The position numbers and the translations under genes were made by a program. DNA of 8,042 nucleotides from Deltaproteobacteria bacterium (lineage in GTDB: Bacteria > Bdellovibrionota > UBA1018): assembly GCA_016194835.1 (NCBI GenBank), contig JACQAU010000313.1, positions 1 through 8,042 on the forward strand, given 5' to 3'. Below the pieces are notes generated by a model that was given only the letters and a program-made list of their open reading frames with translations, searched no databases and was not told the origin of the DNA. Shown one piece after another: positions 1 through 5,544 of this stretch. Every line of letters begins with the position of its first letter. Position 1 is the first letter of the stretch.

Positions 1-5
1 AAAAG

Positions 6-548
6 TTATTTCACTTCTGGGGTTAACCTGACAATAGGCTCTCCAGAAGCGTCGGTTTCTATTTTTTGTGCAGCTTGACGCAGTTGTAGGCTTTTGGTTT
101 TAAGCGAAATAGCTTTAGTAACTGAATAAGATGCTTCTTTGGTTGTATACGTGACATCAATAACAACAAAACCAGAAACCCCATCTGGTAGTTTAGCGCT
201 CACAAAGTGTGAAGGATTTGGATTTTGACTTTTTGCAGGATGTCTCTTTTCCAGTTCTCCAGATAGAGTAACACCGTCTATTCCGCGCACACGTGTTATG
301 ATCTCGTCATAATCATCTCCAATAACGATTTCTAAATTTAGATCTAAATCCACATTGGATTGAACCATGCCGTTTAAATTACTTTTGATGTCCACTGGTG
401 GAGAAAATTTTCCACCATTAAAGGGTTTACCTTCTCTAGAGTCACGGGCGTTATGATTCCATTTTGAAAAATGAGACTTATTTATATAAACAACGCTTAA
501 TATAATAATAAGTCCGGTTGTATAAATAATTTTTTTAAGGTTAAACAT
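6..548 (-). CDS. Small membrane-anchored protein, probable periplasmic beta-rich domain (hypothetical)
   Basis: I do not recognise a named family. The protein starts with a short basic stretch (NLKK) and a single hydrophobic helix over about residues 7-22, with no lipobox or clear cleavage site, so it looks like an N-terminally anchored periplasmic protein. A glycine/proline-rich linker follows (about 35-60). Then comes a domain of alternating hydrophobic and polar residues (about 64-150, for example LNLEIVIGD and GFVVIDVTYTT) that reads like an Ig-like beta-sandwich, and a polar C-terminal tail. It lies 13 bp downstream of the metallopeptidase lipoprotein gene on the same strand and is very probably co-transcribed with it, so it may be a partner or envelope-bound accessory. 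Start choice: an ATG at 554 lies directly against the Shine-Dalgarno sequence AGAGGGGA, whereas the in-frame ATG at 548 (two residues later) has a 6-nt spacing. I therefore chose 548, giving 180 aa. The coding call is firm; the function is unknown. Confidence 0.8.
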   Translation of the reverse strand: MFNLKKIIYTTGLIIILSVVYINKSHFSKWNHNARDSREGKPFNGGKFSPPVDIKSNLNGMVQSNVDLDLNLEIVIGDDYDEIITRVRGIDGVTLSGELEKRHPAKSQNPNPSHFVSAKLPDGVSGFVVIDVTYTTKEASYSVTKAISLKTKSLQLRQAAQKIETDASGEPIVRLTPEVK

Positions 549-554
549 ACTCAT

Positions 555-562
555 TCCCCTCT
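555..562 (-). promoter_or_regulatory. Ribosome binding site AGAGGGGA of the small anchored protein gene
   Basis: This purine-rich Shine-Dalgarno sequence shares its first base with the stop codon of the upstream lipoprotein gene. It sits immediately next to the ATG at 554 but 6 nt from the ATG at 548. It therefore argues for the second ATG as the real start and for translational coupling with the upstream gene. Confidence 0.55.
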
Positions 563-2463
563 TAAGGACTAATAGTCATTGTCCAGCTAGGCACCTCTGT
601 TGCATTATACGTGTTAATGGTAATTAAATAAATTTCATTTGCTACTGTCCCGAAGGTTACAGAAGGACAACCTGCTTGAGAGCCAGAGGAGTCATCATTT
701 TTAGTAACCACATTTCCTTTATTATAAACATAAAGATCTAAAACATCATTGTCACAACTTATACCCCCTCCCAAACCAGAAACACTGAGGGTGTGTGAAA
801 GTCCTGTGCCAACAAAGCGGTACCATCTAATACCGCCAAATTTATTCCTAGTATAAGAATATGCTCCAAAATTTGTTTGGTCATGAGCTGTTGCGGCATT
901 TACACCTGAAACAAGTGTTCGAAAAAGTGACCAGAAATCAGCAGAGAATTTTGGACCAATCCCTTGCGGATAGCTTCGCTCAGAGGCACATCCTGCGCAA
1001 ACTCTCAATCCAAAATCATTATTTAAATCAAATGGATCAGCAGTGTCTTGTGATCCTGTACAACCACCAACACATAAAGAAGCATAAGGAATATCTAAAT
1101 CATTACTCCAAAGATTTTGTAAGTTTTCGGCTGCTCCTCCGTATTGTGCGTTGTAATAAGCAGCAAAGGACTGAAGTGTAGTAAAAGCTGGTGTATTTTT
1201 TTGAAAGTTAGCCAAAATATTGTGAATGCGTGAAAAAGGATTTAGATTGCTAGAAGCTAATTTGTTTTTAAATAAACTCCATAAAAAATATTGCACACTA
1301 ACTTCGCTATAGAGTCCACGTCCATCACCAGTTGGAGCGTTATTTGTGTTAATCGAAAAACCGCCGACTTGCGCGTTGCCGCTGGTGTCAACATAAAATG
1401 AGTCATTAAAGGTCATTGCTGACAATGCATTTCCAAAGCCTTCGCTAAATGCGAGTCTTGGGTCTAACGTTTGACTCAGCGAATGTGATCCTCCTGGCGT
1501 ATCTGCACGATAGAGAGTGTTTTCGATATAATGCCCTAGCTCATGTGCCATGACGTGATCGTCAAATTCATCTGTATCAACATTTTCTTTTCCTAAGATA
1601 TAAAGCTGTGGTGCGCCATTTTCAAAGGTAAAGTGTGAGGTTCCAATTTCTCCAAGTGCTTTGTTTCCAGAAACAGGGGCATTGTTTGGACTCCAATTAA
1701 TAAGCAGTGCTGGAAAAGAAATATTTGCTTGCCCTTGGCATAATAGTTCAAACTCTGAGACAACCGTGTCTAGCATGGCAAAGGGCGCAGCAGCACGGTT
1801 AGTGTATGTACTACCAGAAATACTAAGCGGAGCATGAAAATTGAAATTATCATAGTTTGTACCAAATTCGTTTGGGCTATCCATAACATAATTGCCTTTT
1901 GATTGGGTGTTATCGACAATTTTGACATCCCACGCGCTATTATTGCAGTTATTTTGTCCAATCCCATCTGCCAAGTAGTTAGCTGACAATAACCATGCTC
2001 TTACGCGAACACGAACGGTTTTTCCATTTTGAACGTAAAGAACGAATTTGCCGTCATCATCTGTTGTGGTTTGCTCGACCACAGTTCCAGCTTCGAGTGC
2101 TTGTATAACCACTCTTTTCACAGGCCTTGCAGTTTTGGTCGAATAATTAAGTTTTATTCCTGGTTCGTTTACACCGTCTTGAGCTATGACGTAGTCATAG
2201 GTAATACGGCCGTTGATGTAGAATTTATTTGGAGGGATTGCTCCTGGAGAAGATGTTGCGGTGGGACCAGGAGATGGAGTATATGTTGATGAAACAGTGG
2301 GAGTAGGTGTTGGGGTTTGGGTTGGTTGACTCGTATTACTGCCGTTGTTATCATCTGTATTTCTATACGAGTTATCAAAAGGACTGCATGCACCTAAAAT
2401 GAACATATAAAGAAGTAAAAAGGCGCTTGTACTTGTATGCCGTAGAAAATAAAATAATTTCAT
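562..2463 (-). CDS. Lipoprotein with HELGH zinc-metallopeptidase domain (gluzincin-like), secreted/envelope
   Basis: This is a 633-aa predicted secreted metallopeptidase. Residues 1-26 form a type II signal peptide ending in the lipobox LGAC, with Cys26 as the lipidated residue. Residues about 27-78 are a low-complexity Asn/Thr/Pro/Ser linker (TPTPTP, PSPGPT), typical of a tether from the membrane. Residues about 83-155 resemble a carboxypeptidase-regulatory-like beta domain (GRITYDY... TTDDDGKFVL). The zinc motif is His307-Glu308-Leu-Gly-His311 (DNA 1531-1545). Glu341 in the helix-like segment SEGFGNALSAM, 30 residues after the second His, is a good candidate third ligand, as in gluzincins. 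Cysteines 464/468 and 489/492 flank an Asp/Asn-rich loop that could be disulfide-linked or bind calcium. Residues about 535-633 look like a PPC-type (pre-peptidase C-terminal) beta domain with the DVLDLYVY signature. The start ATG at 2463 has AGGGGACT 11 nt upstream. The substrate is unknown, and no exact MEROPS family can be assigned by eye. Confidence 0.87.
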   Translation of the reverse strand: MKLFYFLRHTSTSAFLLLYMFILGACSPFDNSYRNTDDNNGSNTSQPTQTPTPTPTVSSTYTPSPGPTATSSPGAIPPNKFYINGRITYDYVIAQDGVNEPGIKLNYSTKTARPVKRVVIQALEAGTVVEQTTTDDDGKFVLYVQNGKTVRVRVRAWLLSANYLADGIGQNNCNNSAWDVKIVDNTQSKGNYVMDSPNEFGTNYDNFNFHAPLSISGSTYTNRAAAPFAMLDTVVSEFELLCQGQANISFPALLINWSPNNAPVSGNKALGEIGTSHFTFENGAPQLYILGKENVDTDEFDDHVMAHELGHYIENTLYRADTPGGSHSLSQTLDPRLAFSEGFGNALSAMTFNDSFYVDTSGNAQVGGFSINTNNAPTGDGRGLYSEVSVQYFLWSLFKNKLASSNLNPFSRIHNILANFQKNTPAFTTLQSFAAYYNAQYGGAAENLQNLWSNDLDIPYASLCVGGCTGSQDTADPFDLNNDFGLRVCAGCASERSYPQGIGPKFSADFWSLFRTLVSGVNAATAHDQTNFGAYSYTRNKFGGIRWYRFVGTGLSHTLSVSGLGGGISCDNDVLDLYVYNKGNVVTKNDDSSGSQAGCPSVTFGTVANEIYLITINTYNATEVPSWTMTISP

Positions 2464-2517
2464 ATACTTAAGTAAGTCCCCTATAAATAAAAGAATATCT
2501 GATTAAAATTATATGAC

Positions 2518-2551
2518 AATGTGCATTATAGGGCTAGCATTCTTATGTTAA
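2518..2551 (-). promoter_or_regulatory. Candidate sigma70-type promoter for the metallopeptidase lipoprotein operon
   Basis: Read on the minus strand, a perfect TATAAT -10 box (2525-2530) is preceded by TTAACA (2546-2551, four of six consensus -35 bases) with a 15-nt spacer, slightly short. Transcription would begin near 2518, giving a leader of about 55 nt that carries the Shine-Dalgarno sequence AGGGGACT. The region is AT-rich, so the match is suggestive only. Confidence 0.4.
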
Positions 2552-2603
2552 TTTTTAATAACTTTGTGATTTTATTATAACTGCTTTGTATGCTGCTTCT
2601 GGT

Positions 2604-3377
2604 TTACAAATCTAAAGTCTGTGTAACTAACTTTTCTCTCTCAAGCAGCATTTCGCTCTCTAATTCGGCTCTTATTAATCTTTTTAAAAGTTCTTTGTCT
2701 TGCTCCCTGTCTTTCATTAAATCATTTGCAAAATTTTGCTTATCTTCTTTTAATGTTTCTATGGACTTTTTTAATTGCGCAACTTCTGCTTGAGCTTGAT
2801 GGAATTTAATTAGCGAACTTTGCAACTCCTGTTCAAAGTCCTTTGTTGTTTTTTCAAGCTGGGTATTGTGTTTTTTTTCTTCTTCTAATTTGTCTTGTAG
2901 TATAGTGATTCTTGCTTTTAAATTTGTGTCATTTTTTAGCTTGTTTTCGCATTCTAAGAGCACTTCTTTTGCTTCTCTTTCTCGTTTTAAGACTTCACTC
3001 CATGCTGCTTTATATTGCGTGAGTTCATTTTGATAAGTTTGATTTTGTTCTACAAGATGTTTTATTTTCTGTTCCTGCTCATGAAGCCGCATATTGTATT
3101 CTTGCAAAAGAGTTTTATTTTTATTTTCTGTTACTGTAAGCTCTCTTAGTTTTATATCTTTATCCTTTAATATTCGTTCATATACATTCTGATGAGTAGC
3201 TAAATCCTGTTTTAATTTCACATTTAATTGAGCAACTTCCTTAAGCTCATCATTAATTTTTCTGGTCTCTAGAATATGTTTTTCTAATTTATAAAACAAA
3301 GAAACAATATTTTCCTCCGGCGGTGGCCTGAGATTTTCTTCATTAGCGCTCTCTAAAGAAGCAATGCGTTCTTTCAT
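2604..3377 (-). CDS. Cytoplasmic coiled-coil protein of unknown function
   Basis: This 257-aa protein has no signal peptide or membrane segment. After a short leading helix and a proline break (RPPPEEN, about residues 17-23), nearly the whole chain (about 25-245) is rich in Glu, Lys, Gln and Leu. Its heptad-like spacing, with no helix-breaking prolines, predicts a long, probably dimeric coiled coil resembling structural or scaffold proteins. No catalytic motif is visible and I do not recognise the family. Start choice: an ATG at 3398 would overlap the upstream PLD gene and lacks a spaced ribosome binding site. The in-frame ATG at 3377 has AGGA 9 nt upstream and follows the PLD stop codon by 11 bp, so I use it. 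The tight spacing implies co-transcription with the PLD-like gene. The two products would sit in different compartments if the PLD is exported, so a shared job is not obvious. Confidence 0.82.
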   Translation of the reverse strand: MKERIASLESANEENLRPPPEENIVSLFYKLEKHILETRKINDELKEVAQLNVKLKQDLATHQNVYERILKDKDIKLRELTVTENKNKTLLQEYNMRLHEQEQKIKHLVEQNQTYQNELTQYKAAWSEVLKREREAKEVLLECENKLKNDTNLKARITILQDKLEEEKKHNTQLEKTTKDFEQELQSSLIKFHQAQAEVAQLKKSIETLKEDKQNFANDLMKDREQDKELLKRLIRAELESEMLLEREKLVTQTLDL

Positions 3378-3385
3378 GACTACAA

Positions 3386-3392
3386 ATCCTAC
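3386..3392 (-). promoter_or_regulatory. Ribosome binding site (GTAGGAT) of the coiled-coil gene
   Basis: AGGA within this site lies 9 nt upstream of the ATG at 3377 and overlaps the TAG stop codon of the PLD-like gene (3389-3391). This supports the shorter start for the coiled-coil gene and translational coupling between the two genes. Confidence 0.5.
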
Positions 3393-4054
3393 GGGCATCC
3401 TGAAGACGGCTTTATAGACGCAGATTTTTCCCAGTCAATTTGGAAAGCTTTTTCATAATAATTAGCTGCATCTGGGCTTTCTAAAACCACACCTACTTCA
3501 CGATTTGCCACAACCGAATTTTGAGTTCCATTAATAGAATTTATAAAAGCTTTTTCGCTATCTATAAGCATACCCTTGTTATGAATATATGTAATACCAA
3601 GTGCTTTTTCGTCCACTATTTTTGCTGCAATCGGAAAATTATAACATTTTGCATAGGCCTGTAAAAGTTGCGCAGTAACCATATTTGGCTTTGGAGGCGC
3701 ATTTGGTGGTTGTTTGGGTGAAAAAACCCACTCGTTATTTAGCAGTACTTTGACTTCTACTCCTCTTTTAGCGGCTGCAATTAATGCTGATACAATTGGA
3801 CTTTGAATTCTAGTTCCACTGCTTTTTAACCAAGTGCTTGGTAAACTCATAAATTCAAGTTCTAGATGCTCCCTCGCAGAATCAATCAGGCTAACAAGGT
3901 CATCTAATGCATTTGGTGATGTAATAAGAGCTGCATCAGTTACTTCGCCACTTTCTTCGGCAAACGTTGGGACAGGCCTTTTCCCTACAAGAGGAGAGTC
4001 TAAGGTTTTACCCCATTCAAATGGAATAAACGGACTTGGTATGAGAGATGGATC
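3389..4054 (-). CDS. C-terminal part of the split PLD-like gene (second HKD)
   Basis: This frame is open from the frameshift point to the TAG at 3389-3391 and encodes 221 residues. They include a helix typical of the family (SPNALDDLVSLIDSARE), the strand-helix unit ALIAAAKRGVEVKVLLNN, the catalytic HNKGMLID and the trailing NREVGVV. Its first internal ATG is at 3850, but no Shine-Dalgarno sequence stands out there and coding similarity begins well upstream of it. It is therefore not an independent gene but the distal half of the PLD-like protein. Confidence 0.7.
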   Translation of the reverse strand, partial: DPSLIPSPFIPFEWGKTLDSPLVGKRPVPTFAEESGEVTDAALITSPNALDDLVSLIDSAREHLELEFMSLPSTWLKSSGTRIQSPIVSALIAAAKRGVEVKVLLNNEWVFSPKQPPNAPPKPNMVTAQLLQAYAKCYNFPIAAKIVDEKALGITYIHNKGMLIDSEKAFINSINGTQNSVVANREVGVVLESPDAANYYEKAFQIDWEKSASIKPSSGCP

Positions 4055-4641
4055 TTTAGTTCTACAATATCACCAAAAGAAGGGTCTATATCTTCTAGAA
4101 AAATCGCACTTAGTTCATCAGCAAGCTTTTTGTTATCTACTAATGTTTCCCAGCCACGATTTCCAATGCCACCAGAAATCGGAAATGCATGTGGAGTAAA
4201 ATTTTCTGAGCTAATAAGAACAGACTTCGAATCAATAACTACATATTTTGCATGATCAAACGTGTAACGGCGTTTTTTATTACTGTTAGTACTTTCCATA
4301 ATGAAAACATGGCTGGCTATTTTTTTATAAACTGTCATTGCTTTTCTGATTTTTGAAAGCATTTTTTTCGAATCTGCAGACATTTGAGATACCGGTTTGC
4401 CTTCAACAAGCATAACAACGGTAACTTCATCTTTCAGTTTTTCAATCAGGAGGTTTGTTATGTCTTCGTCTTCAAATTCATAAACATTGAGCAAGATTTT
4501 TTTGTTTGCTGTATCTAAAGCCTTCAAAACAAATGCCTTAGCATTATCTGGCGAAAGCCCAAATTTGGCAGGATATGCAAAACAAAAAGCACAGCTCAGC
4601 ATTACGAGCACACATTCTAAAGAAGTTATAATTTTTCTCAT
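4000..4641 (-). CDS. N-terminal fragment of the split PLD-like gene (signal peptide + first HKD)
   Basis: As sequenced, this 213-aa open frame is what would be translated from the strong AGGAGG ribosome binding site. Residues 1-196 are genuine PLD-family sequence with a signal peptide and the HAKYVVID motif. The last 17 residues (IHLSYQV...) are out-of-frame read-through after the indel and have no family character. It is listed separately so the actual reading frame is on record; the composite gene is described under 3389-4641. Confidence 0.7.
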   Translation of the reverse strand: MRKIITSLECVLVMLSCAFCFAYPAKFGLSPDNAKAFVLKALDTANKKILLNVYEFEDEDITNLLIEKLKDEVTVVMLVEGKPVSQMSADSKKMLSKIRKAMTVYKKIASHVFIMESTNSNKKRRYTFDHAKYVVIDSKSVLISSENFTPHAFPISGGIGNRGWETLVDNKKLADELSAIFLEDIDPSFGDIVELKIHLSYQVRLFHLNGVKP

Positions 4642-4664
4642 TATGCCTCCTAAATTTGTTAAAA

Positions 4665-4684
4665 ACTGCTATCTACTGCTATCT
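4665..4684. repeat. Perfect 10-bp tandem direct repeat (ACTGCTATCT x2)
   Basis: Two adjacent identical copies, 4665-4674 and 4675-4684, lie between the candidate -10 box and the ribosome binding site of the PLD-like gene. They would be at the very start of its transcript. The 10-bp period is close to one helical turn, so they could form a paired binding site for a regulator, or be a simple slippage duplication. Confidence 0.75.
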
Positions 4685-4692
4685 ATTGAGTC

Positions 4693-4701
4693 TTTATACC
4701 A
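4693..4701 (-). promoter_or_regulatory. Candidate extended -10 promoter element for the PLD-like gene
   Basis: On the minus strand this reads TGGTATAAA, matching the extended -10 form TG-n-TATAAT with one mismatch. No good -35 box is seen at the usual distance, which extended -10 promoters can tolerate. Initiation would fall near 4686, directly before the tandem repeat, giving a leader of about 45 nt. Confidence 0.35.
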
Positions 4702-4759
4702 GACTACCCCCACAAATAGTGTGAGTTTACCATGGTCTATTATTAGAGCAAGAAAAGTA

Positions 4760-4789
4760 TTGTTAATAATTGATTTAGCCACATAGTAT
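4760..4789 (+). promoter_or_regulatory. Weak candidate promoter for the actAB operon
   Basis: TTGTTA (4760-4765) and TAGTAT (4784-4789) each match the sigma70 consensus at four of six positions, with an 18-nt spacer. In DNA this AT-rich such matches are common, and other hexamers nearby (for example TATTAT at 4796) are possible. The leader would be about 150 nt. Confidence 0.2.
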
Positions 4790-4946
4790 ATAGAGTATTA
4801 TTTTTTAGAAGCAATGCGACATTAAATATATTTAAAAAAGTTGATTAACTTAGTTTTTTGCGTTAGCTTTTCTGAAAAAATATCAGAAGCATTGCTATTG
4901 CAACTAGTTATGCTTTCGAGTAAACCCTAGCGGTGGAGCCAAATAA

Positions 4947-5531
4947 ATGGTGGGTAAGTTTTTGAATCTAAAATTAATACTAGTTTTATTATTTACCGTT
5001 TTCATTTTAGTTATTATTTCCTTGGGCTCTGTTTTTCCTAACGCTAGCAATCAAGGTTACACCCCTACCCAACCAATTGCTTTTAGCCACAAAATACATG
5101 TAGGAACAAATAAAATAGGTTGTATGTATTGCCACACAGGAGCCGAGAGATCTAGACACGCAACTGTTCCGGCCTTAAGTATTTGTATGAATTGTCATAG
5201 AGTAGTTGGTCTAGATAAGCCGGATGTTCAAAGATTGCTTAAAAATTTTCAAGAAAAAAAACCTATCGAATGGATACGAGTCCACGAATTGGCTGATTAT
5301 GTCTATTTTCCACACAAAAGACATGTCAAAGTCGGTGTGGCTTGTGAGATTTGCCACGGAGATGTCAAAAACATGGATGTTATTGAACAGTATGCCCCGC
5401 TTACGATGGGCTGGTGCATTGATTGTCACCGCGGAATTACAACACCTAAACAGCTCTTATCGCGCTTAAAACCAAAAGAAGATCATTATAAAGAAGTCTG
5501 CCCTACACACTGCACGGCTTGTCATAATTAA
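4947..5531 (+). CDS. actA: Alternative Complex III subunit A, membrane-anchored pentaheme cytochrome c
   Basis: This 194-aa multiheme cytochrome c is the heme subunit of ACIII, which oxidises quinol and passes electrons to a soluble cytochrome c or directly to an oxidase. One hydrophobic segment (about residues 8-30) serves as export signal and probable membrane anchor. There are five CxxCH heme-binding motifs: C59-H63, C80-H84, C133-H137, C157-H161 and C189-H193. Candidate distal histidine ligands include H48/H51 (FSHKIH) and H123/H126 (FPHKRH). The length and five hemes match ActA rather than a generic tetraheme cytochrome c3. The start ATG has GGAG 8 nt upstream. actB begins 13 bp after the stop codon, the usual first pair of the act operon. 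Related Qrc-type complexes of sulfate reducers also pair a multiheme cytochrome with a molybdopterin-like subunit, but the ActB features next door favour ACIII. Confidence 0.92.
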   Translation: MVGKFLNLKLILVLLFTVFILVIISLGSVFPNASNQGYTPTQPIAFSHKIHVGTNKIGCMYCHTGAERSRHATVPALSICMNCHRVVGLDKPDVQRLLKNFQEKKPIEWIRVHELADYVYFPHKRHVKVGVACEICHGDVKNMDVIEQYAPLTMGWCIDCHRGITTPKQLLSRLKPKEDHYKEVCPTHCTACHN

Positions 5532-5544
5532 TAAAGGGAAAAAC

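Larger units (their letters stand above)
3389..4641 (-). pseudogene. Secreted phospholipase D-superfamily (two HKD motifs) protein, interrupted by a -1 frameshift
   Basis: Read as one gene this is a 417-residue PLD-superfamily protein, a family that hydrolyses phosphodiester bonds in lipids or nucleic acids. Residues 1-22 look like a Sec signal peptide (hydrophobic core VLVMLSCAFCFA). The first HKD motif is His130-x-Lys132-x4-Asp137 (HAKYVVID), followed by SSENF and GNRGWE. In this sequence the first frame runs through ELK (codon 196, DNA 4054-4056) and then ends at a stop at 4000. If one base is added at CTAAAG (4054-4059), the frame continues without a stop as KDPSLIPSPFIPFEW and onward to the second half. 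That half holds HNKGMLID (His354, Lys356, Asp361 in joined numbering) and NREVGVV. Each piece alone has one HKD motif, while the active site normally needs two. The start ATG at 4641 has a strong AGGAGG 4 nt upstream. The cause could be a sequencing error, a recent mutation, or less likely programmed slippage. The substrate is unknown. Confidence 0.85.
4642..4946. other. Divergent intergenic region between the PLD-like gene and actA
   Basis: This 305-bp, strongly AT-rich stretch must hold the promoters for both divergent units. On the minus side it contains the AGGAGG ribosome binding site, a 10-bp tandem repeat (4665-4684) and an extended -10 candidate (4693-4701). On the plus side there is only a weak promoter candidate (4760-4789), an imperfect inverted repeat (4866-4890) and a GGAG ribosome binding site (4935-4938) 8 nt before the actA ATG. 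No convincing small gene, RNA gene or rho-independent terminator is visible. Confidence 0.6.

Noticed and set aside
861..1181. Plus-strand open frame of 106 codons opposite the lipoprotein gene
   Set aside because: It lies wholly inside a well-supported minus-strand gene and has no ribosome binding site or recognisable domain. It is a shadow of the real frame.
2255..2335. Apparent short-repeat DNA in the lipoprotein gene
   Set aside because: It simply encodes the Thr/Pro/Ser-rich linker. It is low-complexity coding sequence rather than a DNA repeat element.
2464..2603. Search for a rho-independent terminator after the coiled-coil gene
   Set aside because: No GC-rich stem followed by a T-run is visible on the minus strand. 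Read-through into the lipoprotein gene cannot be excluded.
2590..2793. Plus-strand frame rich in Ser/Phe/Leu opposite the coiled-coil gene
   Set aside because: Its composition is simply the antisense of Glu/Lys/Leu codons in the coiled coil.
3834..4199. Plus-strand frame spanning the PLD frameshift region
   Set aside because: The opposite strand reads continuous PLD-family sequence across this stretch once the indel is allowed for. The plus frame has no family character.
4487..4786. Plus-strand frame entering the divergent intergenic region
   Set aside because: More than half is antisense to the PLD signal peptide region, and there is no ribosome binding site or conserved feature.
4810..4896. 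8-bp inverted repeat AGCAATGC / GCATTGCT separated by about 70 bp
   Set aside because: A match of this length is expected by chance in a 305-bp AT-rich region, and nothing else supports it.
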